A stretch of 64,000 nt of DNA from UBA1351 sp963677625 (GTDB lineage: Bacteria > Bacillota > Clostridia > Lachnospirales > Vallitaleaceae), in NCBI GenBank assembly GCA_963677625.2, contig CAXXSW010000011.1:186001-250000 (forward strand), given 5' to 3'. Both the position numbers and the translations under genes were made by a program. This document shows, piece after piece, positions 8,750 through 16,613 of this stretch. How positions within the stretch are numbered: the first letter of the stretch is position 1; each line of letters starts with the position of its first letter. The notes below the pieces were generated by a model. That model did not search any database and had not been told where the DNA came from. It worked only from the letters and a program-made list of their open reading frames with translations.

Positions 8750-9775
8750 ATGAAAAATTTTCTGAGACAGGATATGTTTTCGAAAAGGGAAATAAGAAGG
8801 ACGATAGTTAATAAAGTGAAACTTGGATTTTGTATTATTCTGTTAACTTTGAGCACAACACAGGTTAATGGAATGGTAGCCTCAAATCATGAAAATTTCA
8901 TTGAAGAAGCTGAAGGTTTAAAAGCTATTGGCTTATTCCAAGGAACTGGTAATGGATTTGACCTGGATCGTTTGGCTAAAAGAGTTGAAGCAGGAGTTAT
9001 TGTTGTAAGGATATTAGGTAAAGAAGAGCTTGCTCTGAAAATGAATTATACACACCCTTTTACAGATGTACCTAACTGGGCGGACTCATATATTGGTTAT
9101 CTATATCATGAAGGCCTTACTAAAGGAATTGGATTGAACCTGTATGGAAGTGATGATTATGTATCACCTGATGTGTTTGTGACCTTATGCTTAAGAGCTT
9201 TAGGGTATATTGACGGACAAGATGGCTATACTTGGGATGCTTCACTAGTTAAGGCTGAAGAATTAGGCACTCTGGATGAGTATTATGGAACATATCTTAG
9301 AGGACAGGAATGGATTTATAGGGACGATATAGTAGGTGTTCTATATAATCTGTTAAATACAAAGATGAATGAAAACCAAGGAACTCTTATAGATTTTCTT
9401 ATCGAAAATAAGATTACTAGTTTAGAAGAAGCTTTGGCATTAGGGCTTTATCAAAGTCCTGTAAGCTTAAACATTGATTTGACGATTGAAGAAATTATTA
9501 CAGACTACACTATGGTACTGGTTAGTTCTAGTCAGTCAGTTAAAACCGTTATAAACATTGACTTTAATCCAGATCAAACAAAATATCCTTCGATTTATAA
9601 AGGATATGACGAAAGGGGAAATTTCTATCAGGTATTTGTGCCTAGGACCCTATATTACGATCAGGTGAAAGAGCTTGATCTGAAGGTTGGGGATAAGGTA
9701 AATGTCAAAGGTGAAAATCTTATTTATTTAATGAAAGATGATGTACAAACTATATATGTTTTAATGGAAAATTAG
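8750..9775 (+). CDS. SLH-domain cell-surface protein
   Basis: 341 residues with a signal peptide (basic N terminus, hydrophobic stretch around 25-37). Two S-layer-homology-type repeats follow: one from LKAIGLFQGTGNGFDLDR and one with FTDVPNWADSYIGYLYHEG, which should bind secondary cell-wall polymer. The C-terminal 100 residues are a small beta-rich domain of unknown role. The first ATG follows GAGGGAG. Its SLH region is clearly related to that of the transglutaminase protein at 33451-34992 (FNDVPSWAISY), so the two are paralogous at the N terminus. Confidence 0.85.
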   Translation: MKNFLRQDMFSKREIRRTIVNKVKLGFCIILLTLSTTQVNGMVASNHENFIEEAEGLKAIGLFQGTGNGFDLDRLAKRVEAGVIVVRILGKEELALKMNYTHPFTDVPNWADSYIGYLYHEGLTKGIGLNLYGSDDYVSPDVFVTLCLRALGYIDGQDGYTWDASLVKAEELGTLDEYYGTYLRGQEWIYRDDIVGVLYNLLNTKMNENQGTLIDFLIENKITSLEEALALGLYQSPVSLNIDLTIEEIITDYTMVLVSSSQSVKTVINIDFNPDQTKYPSIYKGYDERGNFYQVFVPRTLYYDQVKELDLKVGDKVNVKGENLIYLMKDDVQTIYVLMEN

Positions 9776-9793
9776 GTAAATTTACCTAATTTT
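9768..9793. terminator. Perfect 26-bp palindrome over an SLH-gene stop codon
   Basis: AAAATTAGGTAAA is followed at once by its exact reverse complement TTTACCTAATTTT. The stop codon of the SLH gene is inside the left arm. It is AT-rich with a T-tract on both strands, so it could be a weak bidirectional terminator or a protein-binding palindrome. Confidence 0.5.
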
Positions 9794-9818
9794 GAATGAG
9801 GAAAGTAGATGAATTCCC

Positions 9819-9846
9819 TTGCACTTTTGTGTAATTATGCTATAAT
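9819..9846 (+). promoter_or_regulatory. Promoter for the hypothetical gene at 9929
   Basis: TTGCAC (9819-9824) and TATAAT (9841-9846) are 16 bases apart. The resulting leader of about 75 bases contains small inverted repeats (for example GTATG...CATAC near 9861-9875) before the ribosome site. Confidence 0.55.
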
Positions 9847-9928
9847 GATGGTGTGAGCATGTATGGGCTAGCATACAGTAGCAGAGATGCTGTTCACCAT
9901 GAGAGGGCACTTCATAATAGGAGGCCTT

Positions 9929-10273
9929 ATGGAATATATTATTGGGAAAGTATGTAACAGGCTTGTTTCTAATCCACACGTTATCGGGATTCTTCTTAAT
10001 TGTAGCGATGTGGAAGCAGATGATTTATTTGTTGAAGACCCAGTCTACCCTGAAAGCAGACAGATTGAATTATGCATCATTAGTAAGGAAGCGATTAGTG
10101 CCAAGAATGTTTACATGGAAGAAGGCTTTAGGATTACACTAAAATGGGCTTCAGAAGAGTATTTTATTAATATGATTGAAAAAGGTGAAGTAGATTTGAC
10201 TTATAAGAAAGTTCTTTACGATAAGACAGGTCTCATACATAAAAAATTCAGTCACCCTTTGGCGACAGCCTAA
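9929..10273 (+). CDS. Small hypothetical protein
   Basis: 114 residues from the ATG at 9929 (MEYIIGKVCNRLV...), which has AGGAGG four bases upstream; the longer frame from 9887 lacks a ribosome site. It is soluble with mixed alpha/beta character and no transmembrane segment. I see no recognised motif. It has its own promoter and stands alone between two intergenic hairpins. Confidence 0.75.
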   Translation: MEYIIGKVCNRLVSNPHVIGILLNCSDVEADDLFVEDPVYPESRQIELCIISKEAISAKNVYMEEGFRITLKWASEEYFINMIEKGEVDLTYKKVLYDKTGLIHKKFSHPLATA

Positions 10274-10356
10274 ATAATTCAGGATATCTAAGGATATCCT
10301 TTTTGTTTACCAAGAGATGCTTACATACTTGACCTCAGCAAAGAAAGGCGGATTAT

Positions 10357-10821
10357 ATGAGTAACTACACAAAAGCAATGGAGGTCGTTACGGACTTATT
10401 TTCAAAGGACACAGTATTCGCTTTGGCTACTATCGGTAATAAACTGCCATCTGTTAGAATGATTGATACTTATTATGAAAATGGATATTTTTACATTATT
10501 ACCCATGGTGAGACACAGAAAGCCAAAGACATTGCGGTTAATTCATCTGTAGCACTTACAAAAGATATGCATCGATTTGTAGGTAAAGCAGTCAACTTAG
10601 GACACCCATTTAAACCTGAAAATAGAGACATTCGTCTCAAGTTAAAAGAGGCAGTCAGGGATAGAATCTTCAATAGAGATGACGAGTTCGATGAAGATTT
10701 GATCATATTAAAAGTTAAAGTACAAACTGGTTTCTTTTATAAAGATGATGTCGGTTATGATGTGAATTTTGAACAGGAAACAGCTGAGGTGTTTGAGTTT
10801 GGTGTTGATTTAGGCTTGTAG
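10357..10821 (+). CDS. Pyridoxamine 5'-phosphate oxidase-family (FMN-binding split barrel) protein
   Basis: 154 residues. It has the split-barrel opening VFALATIGNKLPSVRMIDTYYENGYFYIIT, then the helix with THGETQKAKDI that in this family lines the FMN phosphate site. These small proteins bind FMN, F420 or heme; the substrate cannot be read from sequence. It is not a true PdxH, because it lacks the C-terminal substrate region. AGAAAGGCGG upstream is an acceptable ribosome site. Confidence 0.85.
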   Translation: MSNYTKAMEVVTDLFSKDTVFALATIGNKLPSVRMIDTYYENGYFYIITHGETQKAKDIAVNSSVALTKDMHRFVGKAVNLGHPFKPENRDIRLKLKEAVRDRIFNRDDEFDEDLIILKVKVQTGFFYKDDVGYDVNFEQETAEVFEFGVDLGL

Positions 10822-10842
10822 AAATATTACAAGCTTTTTTTA
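10814..10842 (+). terminator. Terminator overlapping the PNPOx-family stop codon
   Basis: GCTTGTA and TTACAAGC form a hairpin whose left arm contains the stop codon, followed by a run of seven T. The repeat unit beginning at 10845 starts immediately after. Confidence 0.85.
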
Positions 10843-10844
10843 TT

Positions 10845-10964
10845 CTACAGGAAGGTGCTCTATAGGAATTTTATGAGTAGAAACATCTCATAAAATGTCA
10901 GGGAAACTTTCCTAGCGCAACAATCGCAAGTGAACGAGGCGAAGCCTCTTTGTTCTTTTATAAG
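10845..10964 (+). repeat. Dispersed structured repeat, family A, copy 1
   Basis: About 120 bases. Order of parts: AGGAAGGTGCTCTATAGGA, an inner hairpin ATTTTATGAG/CTCATAAAAT (about 10869-10894), GTCAGGGAAACTTTCCT, GCGCAACAATCGCA, a GAGGC/GCCTC hairpin (10937-10948), and TTTGTTCTTTTATAAG. The same order is found at 19283-19403 and 57871-57988. It begins two bases after a terminator T-tract. Confidence 0.85.
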
Positions 10965-11055
10965 AAAGTTTTGTATTTTCATGTAGTTTGGATAAATTTT
11001 GATGGATTTACTAAAAATATGGTATATAATACTATACCCTAGTAAAATAGTATGG

Positions 11056-11061
11056 TATAAT
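11056..11061 (+). promoter_or_regulatory. -10 element of hydE
   Basis: TATAAT at 11056-11061 within TATGGTATAATG, a short distance before hydE. A second TATAAT lies near 11023-11029 in a GGTATATAAT repeat, so two overlapping start signals are possible. The -35 elements are weak. Confidence 0.45.
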
Positions 11062-11111
11062 GATTTCAGTATTTCGTGATTTTATTAACGAAGCTATATG
11101 AAGGAGTTAAT

Positions 11112-12155
11112 ATGAAACAACTAATAGACAAACTGTATATGGAAGCCAATCTTTCGGATCAGGAATTGCTTAAGCTTTTAGATAATCTTGATGAGACTTG
11201 GACAGCTTATTTACATAAAAAGGCAGATGAAAAAAGAAAGTCTGTCTATGATAATAAGGTTTATATGCGTGGACTTATTGAATTTACTAATTTTTGCAAG
11301 AATGATTGCAACTACTGTGGAATAAGAAAGTCCAATAAAGCCGCTTCCAGATACCGTTTGGATGAAGAGACTATCTACGAATGTTGTCAGACTGGTTACG
11401 ATCTAGGCTATCGAACCTTTGTTCTGCAAGGGGGAGAAGACCCTAAATATAAGCCTCAGGATATATGCAGAATTGTAGAAGGAATAAAGGAACGGTTTAC
11501 TGATTGTGCCTTAACTTTATCTTTTGGTGAGCATCCATATGAAGTTTTTGAAAGCTTTTATAGGGCTGGTGCAGACAGGTACTTACTTCGACATGAGACT
11601 AATACACGAAGTCTTTATGAAAGCCTTCATCCTGATATGGATTATGATGAACGCATACGGTGCCTGTATGATCTCAAGAAAATTGGCTTTCAAGTTGGGG
11701 CTGGTTTTATGGTAGGTTTACCTAATCAAGGGAATGAAGATTTTGTAAGAGATCTTAGATTTTTGAAGGAATTAGATCCTCATATGGTAGGAATCGGTCC
11801 TTTCATACCTCAACAGGACACACCCATGAAGGACGAAATCGGTGGAGACCTTGAAAAAACTTGTATCCTTTTATCCATCATTAGGCTTTTGCTTCCGAAA
11901 GTTTTATTGCCGGCAACGACCGCTCTTGGAACCATTAGTCCATTAGGACGTGAACAAGGGCTCAAAGCAGGTGCTAATGTAGTGATGCCAAATTTATCAC
12001 CAACTAATGTAAGGGATAAATACTTGCTATATGACGGTAAAATCTGTACAGGAGATGAAGCAGCACACTGTAGGGGATGTATTGAGCGTCGTATAGAAAG
12101 TGCGGGATATAAAGTTGATATGGGCCGTGGCGACCACCTTGATCGGTCTCTCTAA
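11112..12155 (+). CDS. hydE: [FeFe]-hydrogenase H-cluster maturase HydE (radical SAM)
   Basis: Radical SAM enzyme that helps make the diiron subcluster of [FeFe]-hydrogenase together with HydG and HydF. The cluster-binding motif C62-x3-C66-x2-C69 (FCKNDCNYCGI) is intact, followed by the SAM-binding LQGGEDP. The 347-residue length fits. The start at 11112 follows AAGGAG; the longer frame from 11076 has no ribosome site. HydF, HydG and the hydrogenase are not in the window, so it is a solitary copy here. BioB-like and PylB-like relatives differ in the motifs around GIRKSN. Confidence 0.92.
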   Translation: MKQLIDKLYMEANLSDQELLKLLDNLDETWTAYLHKKADEKRKSVYDNKVYMRGLIEFTNFCKNDCNYCGIRKSNKAASRYRLDEETIYECCQTGYDLGYRTFVLQGGEDPKYKPQDICRIVEGIKERFTDCALTLSFGEHPYEVFESFYRAGADRYLLRHETNTRSLYESLHPDMDYDERIRCLYDLKKIGFQVGAGFMVGLPNQGNEDFVRDLRFLKELDPHMVGIGPFIPQQDTPMKDEIGGDLEKTCILLSIIRLLLPKVLLPATTALGTISPLGREQGLKAGANVVMPNLSPTNVRDKYLLYDGKICTGDEAAHCRGCIERRIESAGYKVDMGRGDHLDRSL

Positions 12156-12176
12156 TATTTTTCTTAACAAACAAAA

Positions 12177-12210
12177 AGACCTCTTAGCCCATTTTTTGGC
12201 AAAGAGGTCT
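12177..12210. terminator. Bidirectional terminator between hydE and the flavodoxin gene
   Basis: AGACCTCTT and AAGAGGTCT form a GC-moderate stem with a GCC/GGC extension around a T-rich loop, with A and T tracts on either side. It serves the converging genes on both strands. Confidence 0.85.
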
Positions 12211-12216
12211 AAAATT

Positions 12217-12684
12217 TTATTGTAATTCTAAAATAAACTTATCAATCTCATCAAAATATATCTGATCAAATGTATTCACTTTTTTAAAAACAAAAGATGT
12301 AACAAGTTTTTCAACTGGATTCAGTGTTTCTTTAGAAAGTACACCTCCGAAGAATCCGTCAGCTATTGAGTGGTTAAGAAGGTTCTCATTAAAATTGTTG
12401 TTAAACTGTTCAGCGGCAGATTCTTCGCTAAGTAAGCATACTAGAAATAGGGCAATCCGCTTGTTAAGAAGGATATCCAGGTTTTTATCAATATATCCTG
12501 AAATCAAGGAATGAATACTTCCATAATATACTGAACCACCGATAATGATTTGGTCATAACTGTCAAGGTCATTGACAGTGCCGTTTATTAGATTCACACA
12601 ATCGGCTTGAATTTTTTCGGCTATGTAGTCAACTATTTTTTGTGTTGAACCATGTTTGCTTGTATATATAATGAGTGATTTCAT
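12217..12684 (-). CDS. Flavodoxin-domain protein (possible HemG-like oxidase)
   Basis: 155 residues. The FMN-phosphate loop is IIYTSKHGSTQKI (residues 4-16), and IIIGGSVYYGSIHSLI (near 47-62) supplies the second FMN-binding loop. This is the short flavodoxin type that includes menaquinone-dependent protoporphyrinogen oxidase; a general electron-transfer flavodoxin is equally possible. It ends against hydE tail to tail. The start follows AGGTAGGTGCCAG. Confidence 0.8.
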   Translation of the reverse strand: MKSLIIYTSKHGSTQKIVDYIAEKIQADCVNLINGTVNDLDSYDQIIIGGSVYYGSIHSLISGYIDKNLDILLNKRIALFLVCLLSEESAAEQFNNNFNENLLNHSIADGFFGGVLSKETLNPVEKLVTSFVFKKVNTFDQIYFDEIDKFILELQ

Positions 12685-12804
12685 CTGGCACCTACCTGTA
12701 ATAGTCTAATATGAGAGAAGGTCAAAGATATTTTGGGACCTTCCAAACCTATGATAATTGTATCACGAAATCTAGGTCAGTCAAGTATTTCCTAGAAAAG
12801 AACA

Positions 12805-12832
12805 ATAAAAAAGGAGACTGGGTAGTCTCCTT
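12805..12832 (-). terminator. Terminator of the rubredoxin-domain gene
   Basis: AAGGAGACT and AGTCTCCTT form a nine-base stem with a four-base loop. Read on the minus strand it ends in a run of six T, 10 bases after the stop codon at 12845. Confidence 0.85.
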
Positions 12833-12844
12833 AAATAGTTTTGT

Positions 12845-13177
12845 TTACCATTTGCCTTTTGACATATGTCCAGCTAGTTCTGCTTTGGAACGTTGTTTGA
12901 TTACCCAACTTTCATCAATAGCTTGTTTAAATAACTTAACACATCCAGGGTCTAAGTCTAATTCAACACCTTCTTCTGCAAGATCAATAATTGCTGCAGC
13001 AAGATTGATGATTTCCATATGAATATCATTAGTTCTGTCTGAATTAATTACTTTATTTGCTGCCTCTTCATCTAATTGTTCGAATTTTTCTTTTGGTGCG
13101 CCACATTTTGGACAAAAATCAGGAGCTTCTTCTCCTTCAGTAATGTAACCACAAACTTCACATTTCCATAATTTCAT
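12845..13177 (-). CDS. Rubredoxin-like-domain protein with a helical C-terminal part
   Basis: 110 residues. The N-terminal 35 residues form a rubredoxin-like iron-binding domain with two CxxCG knuckles, C6-x2-C9 (KCEVCGY) and C22-x2-C25 (FCPKCGAP). This is the type fused to rubrerythrin, but here there is no diiron domain: the remaining 70 residues are a helical region (NAAAIIDLAEEG-like) without the rubrerythrin ExxH ligands. It probably handles electrons in oxidative-stress defence. AGGAGGTAAC precedes the ATG. The promoter at 13239-13267 is nearly consensus and carries a Fur/PerR-like box. Confidence 0.87.
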   Translation of the reverse strand: MKLWKCEVCGYITEGEEAPDFCPKCGAPKEKFEQLDEEAANKVINSDRTNDIHMEIINLAAAIIDLAEEGVELDLDPGCVKLFKQAIDESWVIKQRSKAELAGHMSKGKW

Positions 13178-13207
13178 ATTGTTACCTCCTATAATTGCAA
13201 ATTTATC

Positions 13208-13267
13208 TAATAATGATTATCAAATAATAATCGACTTAATTATAACATAGTGGAATTTATGTGTCAA
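13208..13267 (-). promoter_or_regulatory. Strong promoter and Fur/PerR-like box of the rubredoxin-domain gene
   Basis: On the minus strand TTGACA (complement 13262-13267) and TATAAT (complement 13239-13244) are exactly 17 bases apart, which is full consensus. Downstream, TGATAATCATTATTA (complement 13208-13222) matches the 7-1-7 TGATAAT-N-ATTATCA pattern at 13 of 14 positions and would cover the early transcribed region. Read directly; identification of the regulator as Fur or PerR is inference. Confidence 0.8.
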
Positions 13268-13308
13268 CGCAACCTTTGACTTATGTTATAATATTCTTGG
13301 TGATGAGA

Positions 13309-14499
13309 ATGAAGAAACGTATAATATTTCATGTAGATATGAATGCTTTTTTTGCCTCCTGTGAGCAGGTGATTAATCCAGACCTGAAGGGAAAGGCCAT
13401 TGCAGTTGTTGGTGATGCAACTAAAAGGAGCGGGATAGTTCTTGCTGCATCTTATGAGGCTAAAGCCTATGGAGTTAAGACGACAATGCCTATATATCAA
13501 GCATTAAACTGTTATAAGGACCTTATACTTATAACATCAACTCATGGTTTATACAGTAAGATGAGCCGCCAAGTAATGGAGATTTTTGATCAATACACGC
13601 CGTTGAAAGAACAATTATCCATTGATGAGGCTTTTTTGGATATGACTGGTAGTGAGCACCTTTTTGGACAAGCACTAGAAGCTGCAAAAAAAATACAAGA
13701 CCAGATTTTCAAGCAACTTGACCTAGGTTGTTCTATTGGTATATCAAATAATAAGCTTCTTGCTAAAATGGCATCAGATATGAAAAAACCTATGGGCATA
13801 ACAACTTTATTTCCTGAGGAAATAGAGGAAAAGATGTGGGGGATGTTTGTAGGAGACCTTTATGGTGTTGGAAAAAAATCAGTGCCAAAGCTAGAAGCCA
13901 TTGGAATAAAGACTATAGGAGATCTTGCAAGGGCTGACCATACGCGTCTGAGAAATGTATTTGGAGACAAAAGTGGATCTTATATGATAAAGGCAGCTAA
14001 AGGAGTAGGAAATGATCAATTAGTTCCATCTGGAACGCTTCCTGTGAAAAGTGTAAGCAATGAGTTGACCTATAGTCAGGATATATATGATCTTGATAAA
14101 ATAAAAAATGAACTCCTCCTATTAGCTGATACTGTGGGACATCGACTTAGACGAAAAATGCTAAAGGGAAGAACACTTCATATAAAAATCAAATACAATG
14201 ATTTCAATGTTATAACACGATCAATAACTTTTCCAAAACCAACAGACTCAACAGATTATATTTTTGACCAAGCATATACACTCATGAAAGGAAATCGAGG
14301 GAAAAAACCTATTCGATTGCTTGGAATATCATTGACTAACTTCGAAAGCGACATAAATACCCAAGTTTCACTTTTTGAAACGGATGAAGAGAATGAATCC
14401 AAAGTCGATTTTATGGTAGATAGTGTTCGGGATAAATTTGGTTATGATGCTATAAAGCGAGGTTCACTTTTAGGTCGAAAACATGGGAAGATTAGATGA
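13309..14499 (+). CDS. dinB: DNA polymerase IV (Y family)
   Basis: Translesion polymerase of 396 residues. Catalytic carboxylates are in FHVDMNAFFASCE (D10) and SIDEAFLDMT (near 104-113). The helix-hairpin-helix region GVGKKSVPKLEAIGI and a little-finger domain with ITRSITFPKPT follow. I use the ATG at 13309 (MKKRIIFHVD), with GGTGAT as ribosome site; an ATG at 13303 is a close alternative. The frame from 13261 is open but enters promoter sequence: an extended -10 TGTTATAAT at 13284-13292 would start transcription only a few bases before the ATG. No clostridial or Bacillus SOS box was seen. It overlaps the next gene tail to tail by 8 bases. Confidence 0.93.
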   Translation: MKKRIIFHVDMNAFFASCEQVINPDLKGKAIAVVGDATKRSGIVLAASYEAKAYGVKTTMPIYQALNCYKDLILITSTHGLYSKMSRQVMEIFDQYTPLKEQLSIDEAFLDMTGSEHLFGQALEAAKKIQDQIFKQLDLGCSIGISNNKLLAKMASDMKKPMGITTLFPEEIEEKMWGMFVGDLYGVGKKSVPKLEAIGIKTIGDLARADHTRLRNVFGDKSGSYMIKAAKGVGNDQLVPSGTLPVKSVSNELTYSQDIYDLDKIKNELLLLADTVGHRLRRKMLKGRTLHIKIKYNDFNVITRSITFPKPTDSTDYIFDQAYTLMKGNRGKKPIRLLGISLTNFESDINTQVSLFETDEENESKVDFMVDSVRDKFGYDAIKRGSLLGRKHGKIR

Positions 14500-15505
14500 T
14501 TTTATTTATGTCTTTAAGGACGATGGAAATTTTACCATTAGGTTCGGTGATGAATTCCATTTTACTTGGATTATTATAAAATTCCATAGGAATTTTGATT
14601 TCTATTCCGTCGTCAGTTTTTATGCGCTGCTTTTCAAATGATCTTTTTATTGTTTTTTCCGTCATGGATATTTTGGGTTCCTCAACACCTTTTTTCTCTA
14701 AAGTTTCAAAGAACACTTCCTTAACTTCTTCTTGGGCAGGAAAAGTTTCCCTGGCAAATTTCTCCAAATTCAACTCTCCTGTTTCTTCAAGACATTCGTA
14801 GAGCTTCTCAGTGATTTCTGCTTTTTTTTCTATGTTCTCATCAAAAAATTTTTTAGAAACACGGTTTGCTGCTGTCTTTACTGCATTGAATTTCTCTTTA
14901 GAAGAAAGTTTGGTGTGACACTTGAAAAAAAGTTTGGATAGGTAAAGTTTCTTTTCACCGTCAATCTCATATAGTTTATCCAAAACATCGACACTTAAAT
15001 CATCAAGATTAATGATAGCACCTTCAGAAACGCGCTGTCCGGTTCCTGGTAGAGTCGTACGATGCTGAATAATTGTGTTGACGTTGACATCAGATTCATA
15101 ATCAGTAAAATGAATATAAGTGTTTTGGTAGTTCAACTTTAGTAAGGCCAGATAGTCACTTTGTCTATATCTATATTTCACAACTGCTAGGTCAGCAGAA
15201 GGTATGTTGATATTGGCTGCCATAATAGCAAATAGCTGTCCACCTATCTGTTTAGTGAAATTGATAAAGTCTGTTTTTTCATCTTTGTATTCTTTAAGAT
15301 AAGAGAAAAACATATTGTAGTCTTCATCAAAAACACATTGTTTGGTGGTATCATCGTTCATGATTTTTACAATATGGGATGCGAAAAATTCATTTGTATC
15401 TATAGCCGTTGGCATTTCGTCCATGGACATTACCGGTATGGACATAGATGTATCAAGGATATGAACAATTATATTTTTTATAACAATATCTTCCAGCTGA
15501 ATCAT
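14492..15505 (-). CDS. Nucleoid-associated protein (NdpA/YejK family)
   Basis: 337 residues with the family's opening (IVIKNIIVHILDTSMSIPVMS) and the central NFTKQIGGQLFAIMAANINIPSADLAVVKYRY block. Family members bind the nucleoid; the clostridial role is not established. The only good ribosome site, AAAGGAG (complement 15542-15548), is 36 bases from the ATG, separated by a perfect 8-bp hairpin. Folding of that hairpin would leave 12 unpaired bases. An in-frame stop upstream rules out a longer protein. The 3' end overlaps dinB by 8 bases. Confidence 0.85.
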   Translation of the reverse strand: MIQLEDIVIKNIIVHILDTSMSIPVMSMDEMPTAIDTNEFFASHIVKIMNDDTTKQCVFDEDYNMFFSYLKEYKDEKTDFINFTKQIGGQLFAIMAANINIPSADLAVVKYRYRQSDYLALLKLNYQNTYIHFTDYESDVNVNTIIQHRTTLPGTGQRVSEGAIINLDDLSVDVLDKLYEIDGEKKLYLSKLFFKCHTKLSSKEKFNAVKTAANRVSKKFFDENIEKKAEITEKLYECLEETGELNLEKFARETFPAQEEVKEVFFETLEKKGVEEPKISMTEKTIKRSFEKQRIKTDDGIEIKIPMEFYNNPSKMEFITEPNGKISIVLKDINKII

Positions 15506-15515
15506 GATTTATATG

Positions 15516-15539
15516 AATATCAGTAGTATTTCTGATATT
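15516..15539 (-). promoter_or_regulatory. Hairpin between ribosome site and start codon
   Basis: AATATCAG and CTGATATT are exact inverted repeats around an 8-base loop. They lie between the AAAGGAG at 15542-15548 and the start codon at 15505, two bases and ten bases away respectively. It could control access to, or bring together, the ribosome site and the start. Confidence 0.55.
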
Positions 15540-15632
15540 ATCTCCTTTCGACACCCTACCCTAAATCCATATAGGGTAGGACAAATATGTACACTCGATT
15601 ATAACATATTCAGTGGAAAAGATGTCAGAGTA

Positions 15633-15660
15633 TTTACATTTTGGTGTCTGATGGTATAAT
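15633..15660 (+). promoter_or_regulatory. Promoter of the 53-residue membrane protein
   Basis: TTTACA (15633-15638) and TATAAT (15655-15660) are 16 bases apart, followed by the small gene at 15699. Confidence 0.6.
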
Positions 15661-15698
15661 GTTAATAACAAATATAAGATGACCTTAGGAGAGAAAAC

Positions 15699-15860
15699 AT
15701 GTTGGAATATAATGAAAAAGTATACAAGAAAATAACAAATGCGGGTTCAGCAGGTATTGTGTTGGGAGTTTTGGTGATTATCAGTGGAATTACCCTAGGA
15801 ACTTTATCGATAGTTTTTGGTGGAAATATGTTGGCAATAAGAAAACATTTAGTTGATTAG
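15699..15860 (+). CDS. Small membrane protein (53 residues)
   Basis: An ATG with TTAGGAGAG upstream opens a 53-residue frame (MLEYNEKVYKKITNAG...). A basic/amphipathic N terminus is followed by two short hydrophobic spans (AGIVLGVLVIISGITLGTL, then SIVFGGNMLAI) and a basic end (RKHLVD). It has its own promoter. I find no homologous motif. Probably a real single- or two-pass inner-membrane peptide of unknown role. Confidence 0.7.
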   Translation: MLEYNEKVYKKITNAGSAGIVLGVLVIISGITLGTLSIVFGGNMLAIRKHLVD

Positions 15861-15924
15861 TCTTAAGTTTTATATAAGTCAGTGGTAATGAAAGAGTAGG
15901 CAGCAAAAAGTGTTGCTTTTTCTA

Positions 15925-15953
15925 TTGACATTATATACCGTTCGGTATATAAT
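15925..15953 (+). promoter_or_regulatory. tetR promoter with palindromic TetR operator
   Basis: TTGACA (15925-15930) and TATAAT (15948-15953) have a 17-base spacer. The spacer and -10 are covered by the palindrome TTATATACCG-TT-CGGTATATAA (15931-15952), in which all 10 pairs match. The regulator bound here should block polymerase, giving autorepression. The same motif recurs at 16614-16635. Confidence 0.85.
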
Positions 15954-16000
15954 CATTTAAGAAGCCTGGTTTATTTATGGATTTTCCCAGGAGGTGAATA

Positions 16001-16576
16001 ATGGATAAGAAACAATTGATTATGGAAAAGGCATTGGCCCTTTTTGCCAAAGAAGGCTATGAAGGATGCGGTGTTATGAGAATTGTTACAGAATCCCAAG
16101 TTACAAAACCTACCTTGTATCATTATTTTGGAAGTAAGGAAGGGGTTTTACGAAGTATATATGAAACCTATTTCACTGGATTTTTACAGACTTTGGATAA
16201 AGATATTCAATATCAAGAGAACATGATGGCATGTGTTGGAAAGATAATACGTCTTTATACGGACTTCGCTTTAAGGAATCCTGATTTTTACTGGCTAACA
16301 GCACATCTTAGAAAAGGGCCCAAAGAAAGTGAAAGTTATTTGATTGTAGCTAAGTATCATACAAGAGAGCGCGAAATACTTAGGAACTTCATGGAAGAGG
16401 TAAGCCTTGTTCATGTGAATCTTAAGGGAATGGAAGAGCAGTTAACAAGGAACCTTCTTAGCCTGATTAGCGGTCTGATTGAAGATAGGATTTTAAGTGA
16501 AAAGAACCAAAAAGTTGAAGAAAATGACATTATACTTTTAACAAAACAATACCTATATGGTATTTTCTCTCTCTAA
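16001..16576 (+). CDS. TetR/AcrR-family transcriptional regulator
   Basis: 191 residues. The N-terminal helix-turn-helix is typical (ALFAKEGYEGCGVMRIVTESQVTKPTLYHYFGSKEGVLRSIYE), residues about 10-53. The C-terminal ligand-binding and dimerisation half is not specific enough to name a ligand. AGGAGGTGAATA precedes the ATG. A matching palindrome lies over its own promoter and another just before the following glycosidase gene, so it very likely regulates itself and the glycosidase. Confidence 0.9.
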   Translation: MDKKQLIMEKALALFAKEGYEGCGVMRIVTESQVTKPTLYHYFGSKEGVLRSIYETYFTGFLQTLDKDIQYQENMMACVGKIIRLYTDFALRNPDFYWLTAHLRKGPKESESYLIVAKYHTREREILRNFMEEVSLVHVNLKGMEEQLTRNLLSLISGLIEDRILSEKNQKVEENDIILLTKQYLYGIFSL

Positions 16577-16613
16577 GTTTGGAGAAGATGTCATATAGGT
16601 AATATTAAAAGAG

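Noticed and set aside
9942..10142. Plus-strand open frame in another reading frame of the small gene at 9929
   Set aside because: No ribosome site; the frame beginning at 9929 has a strong one.
13261..13308. LexA-type SOS box before dinB
   Set aside because: I looked for the CGAAC-N4-GTTCG pattern and did not see it.
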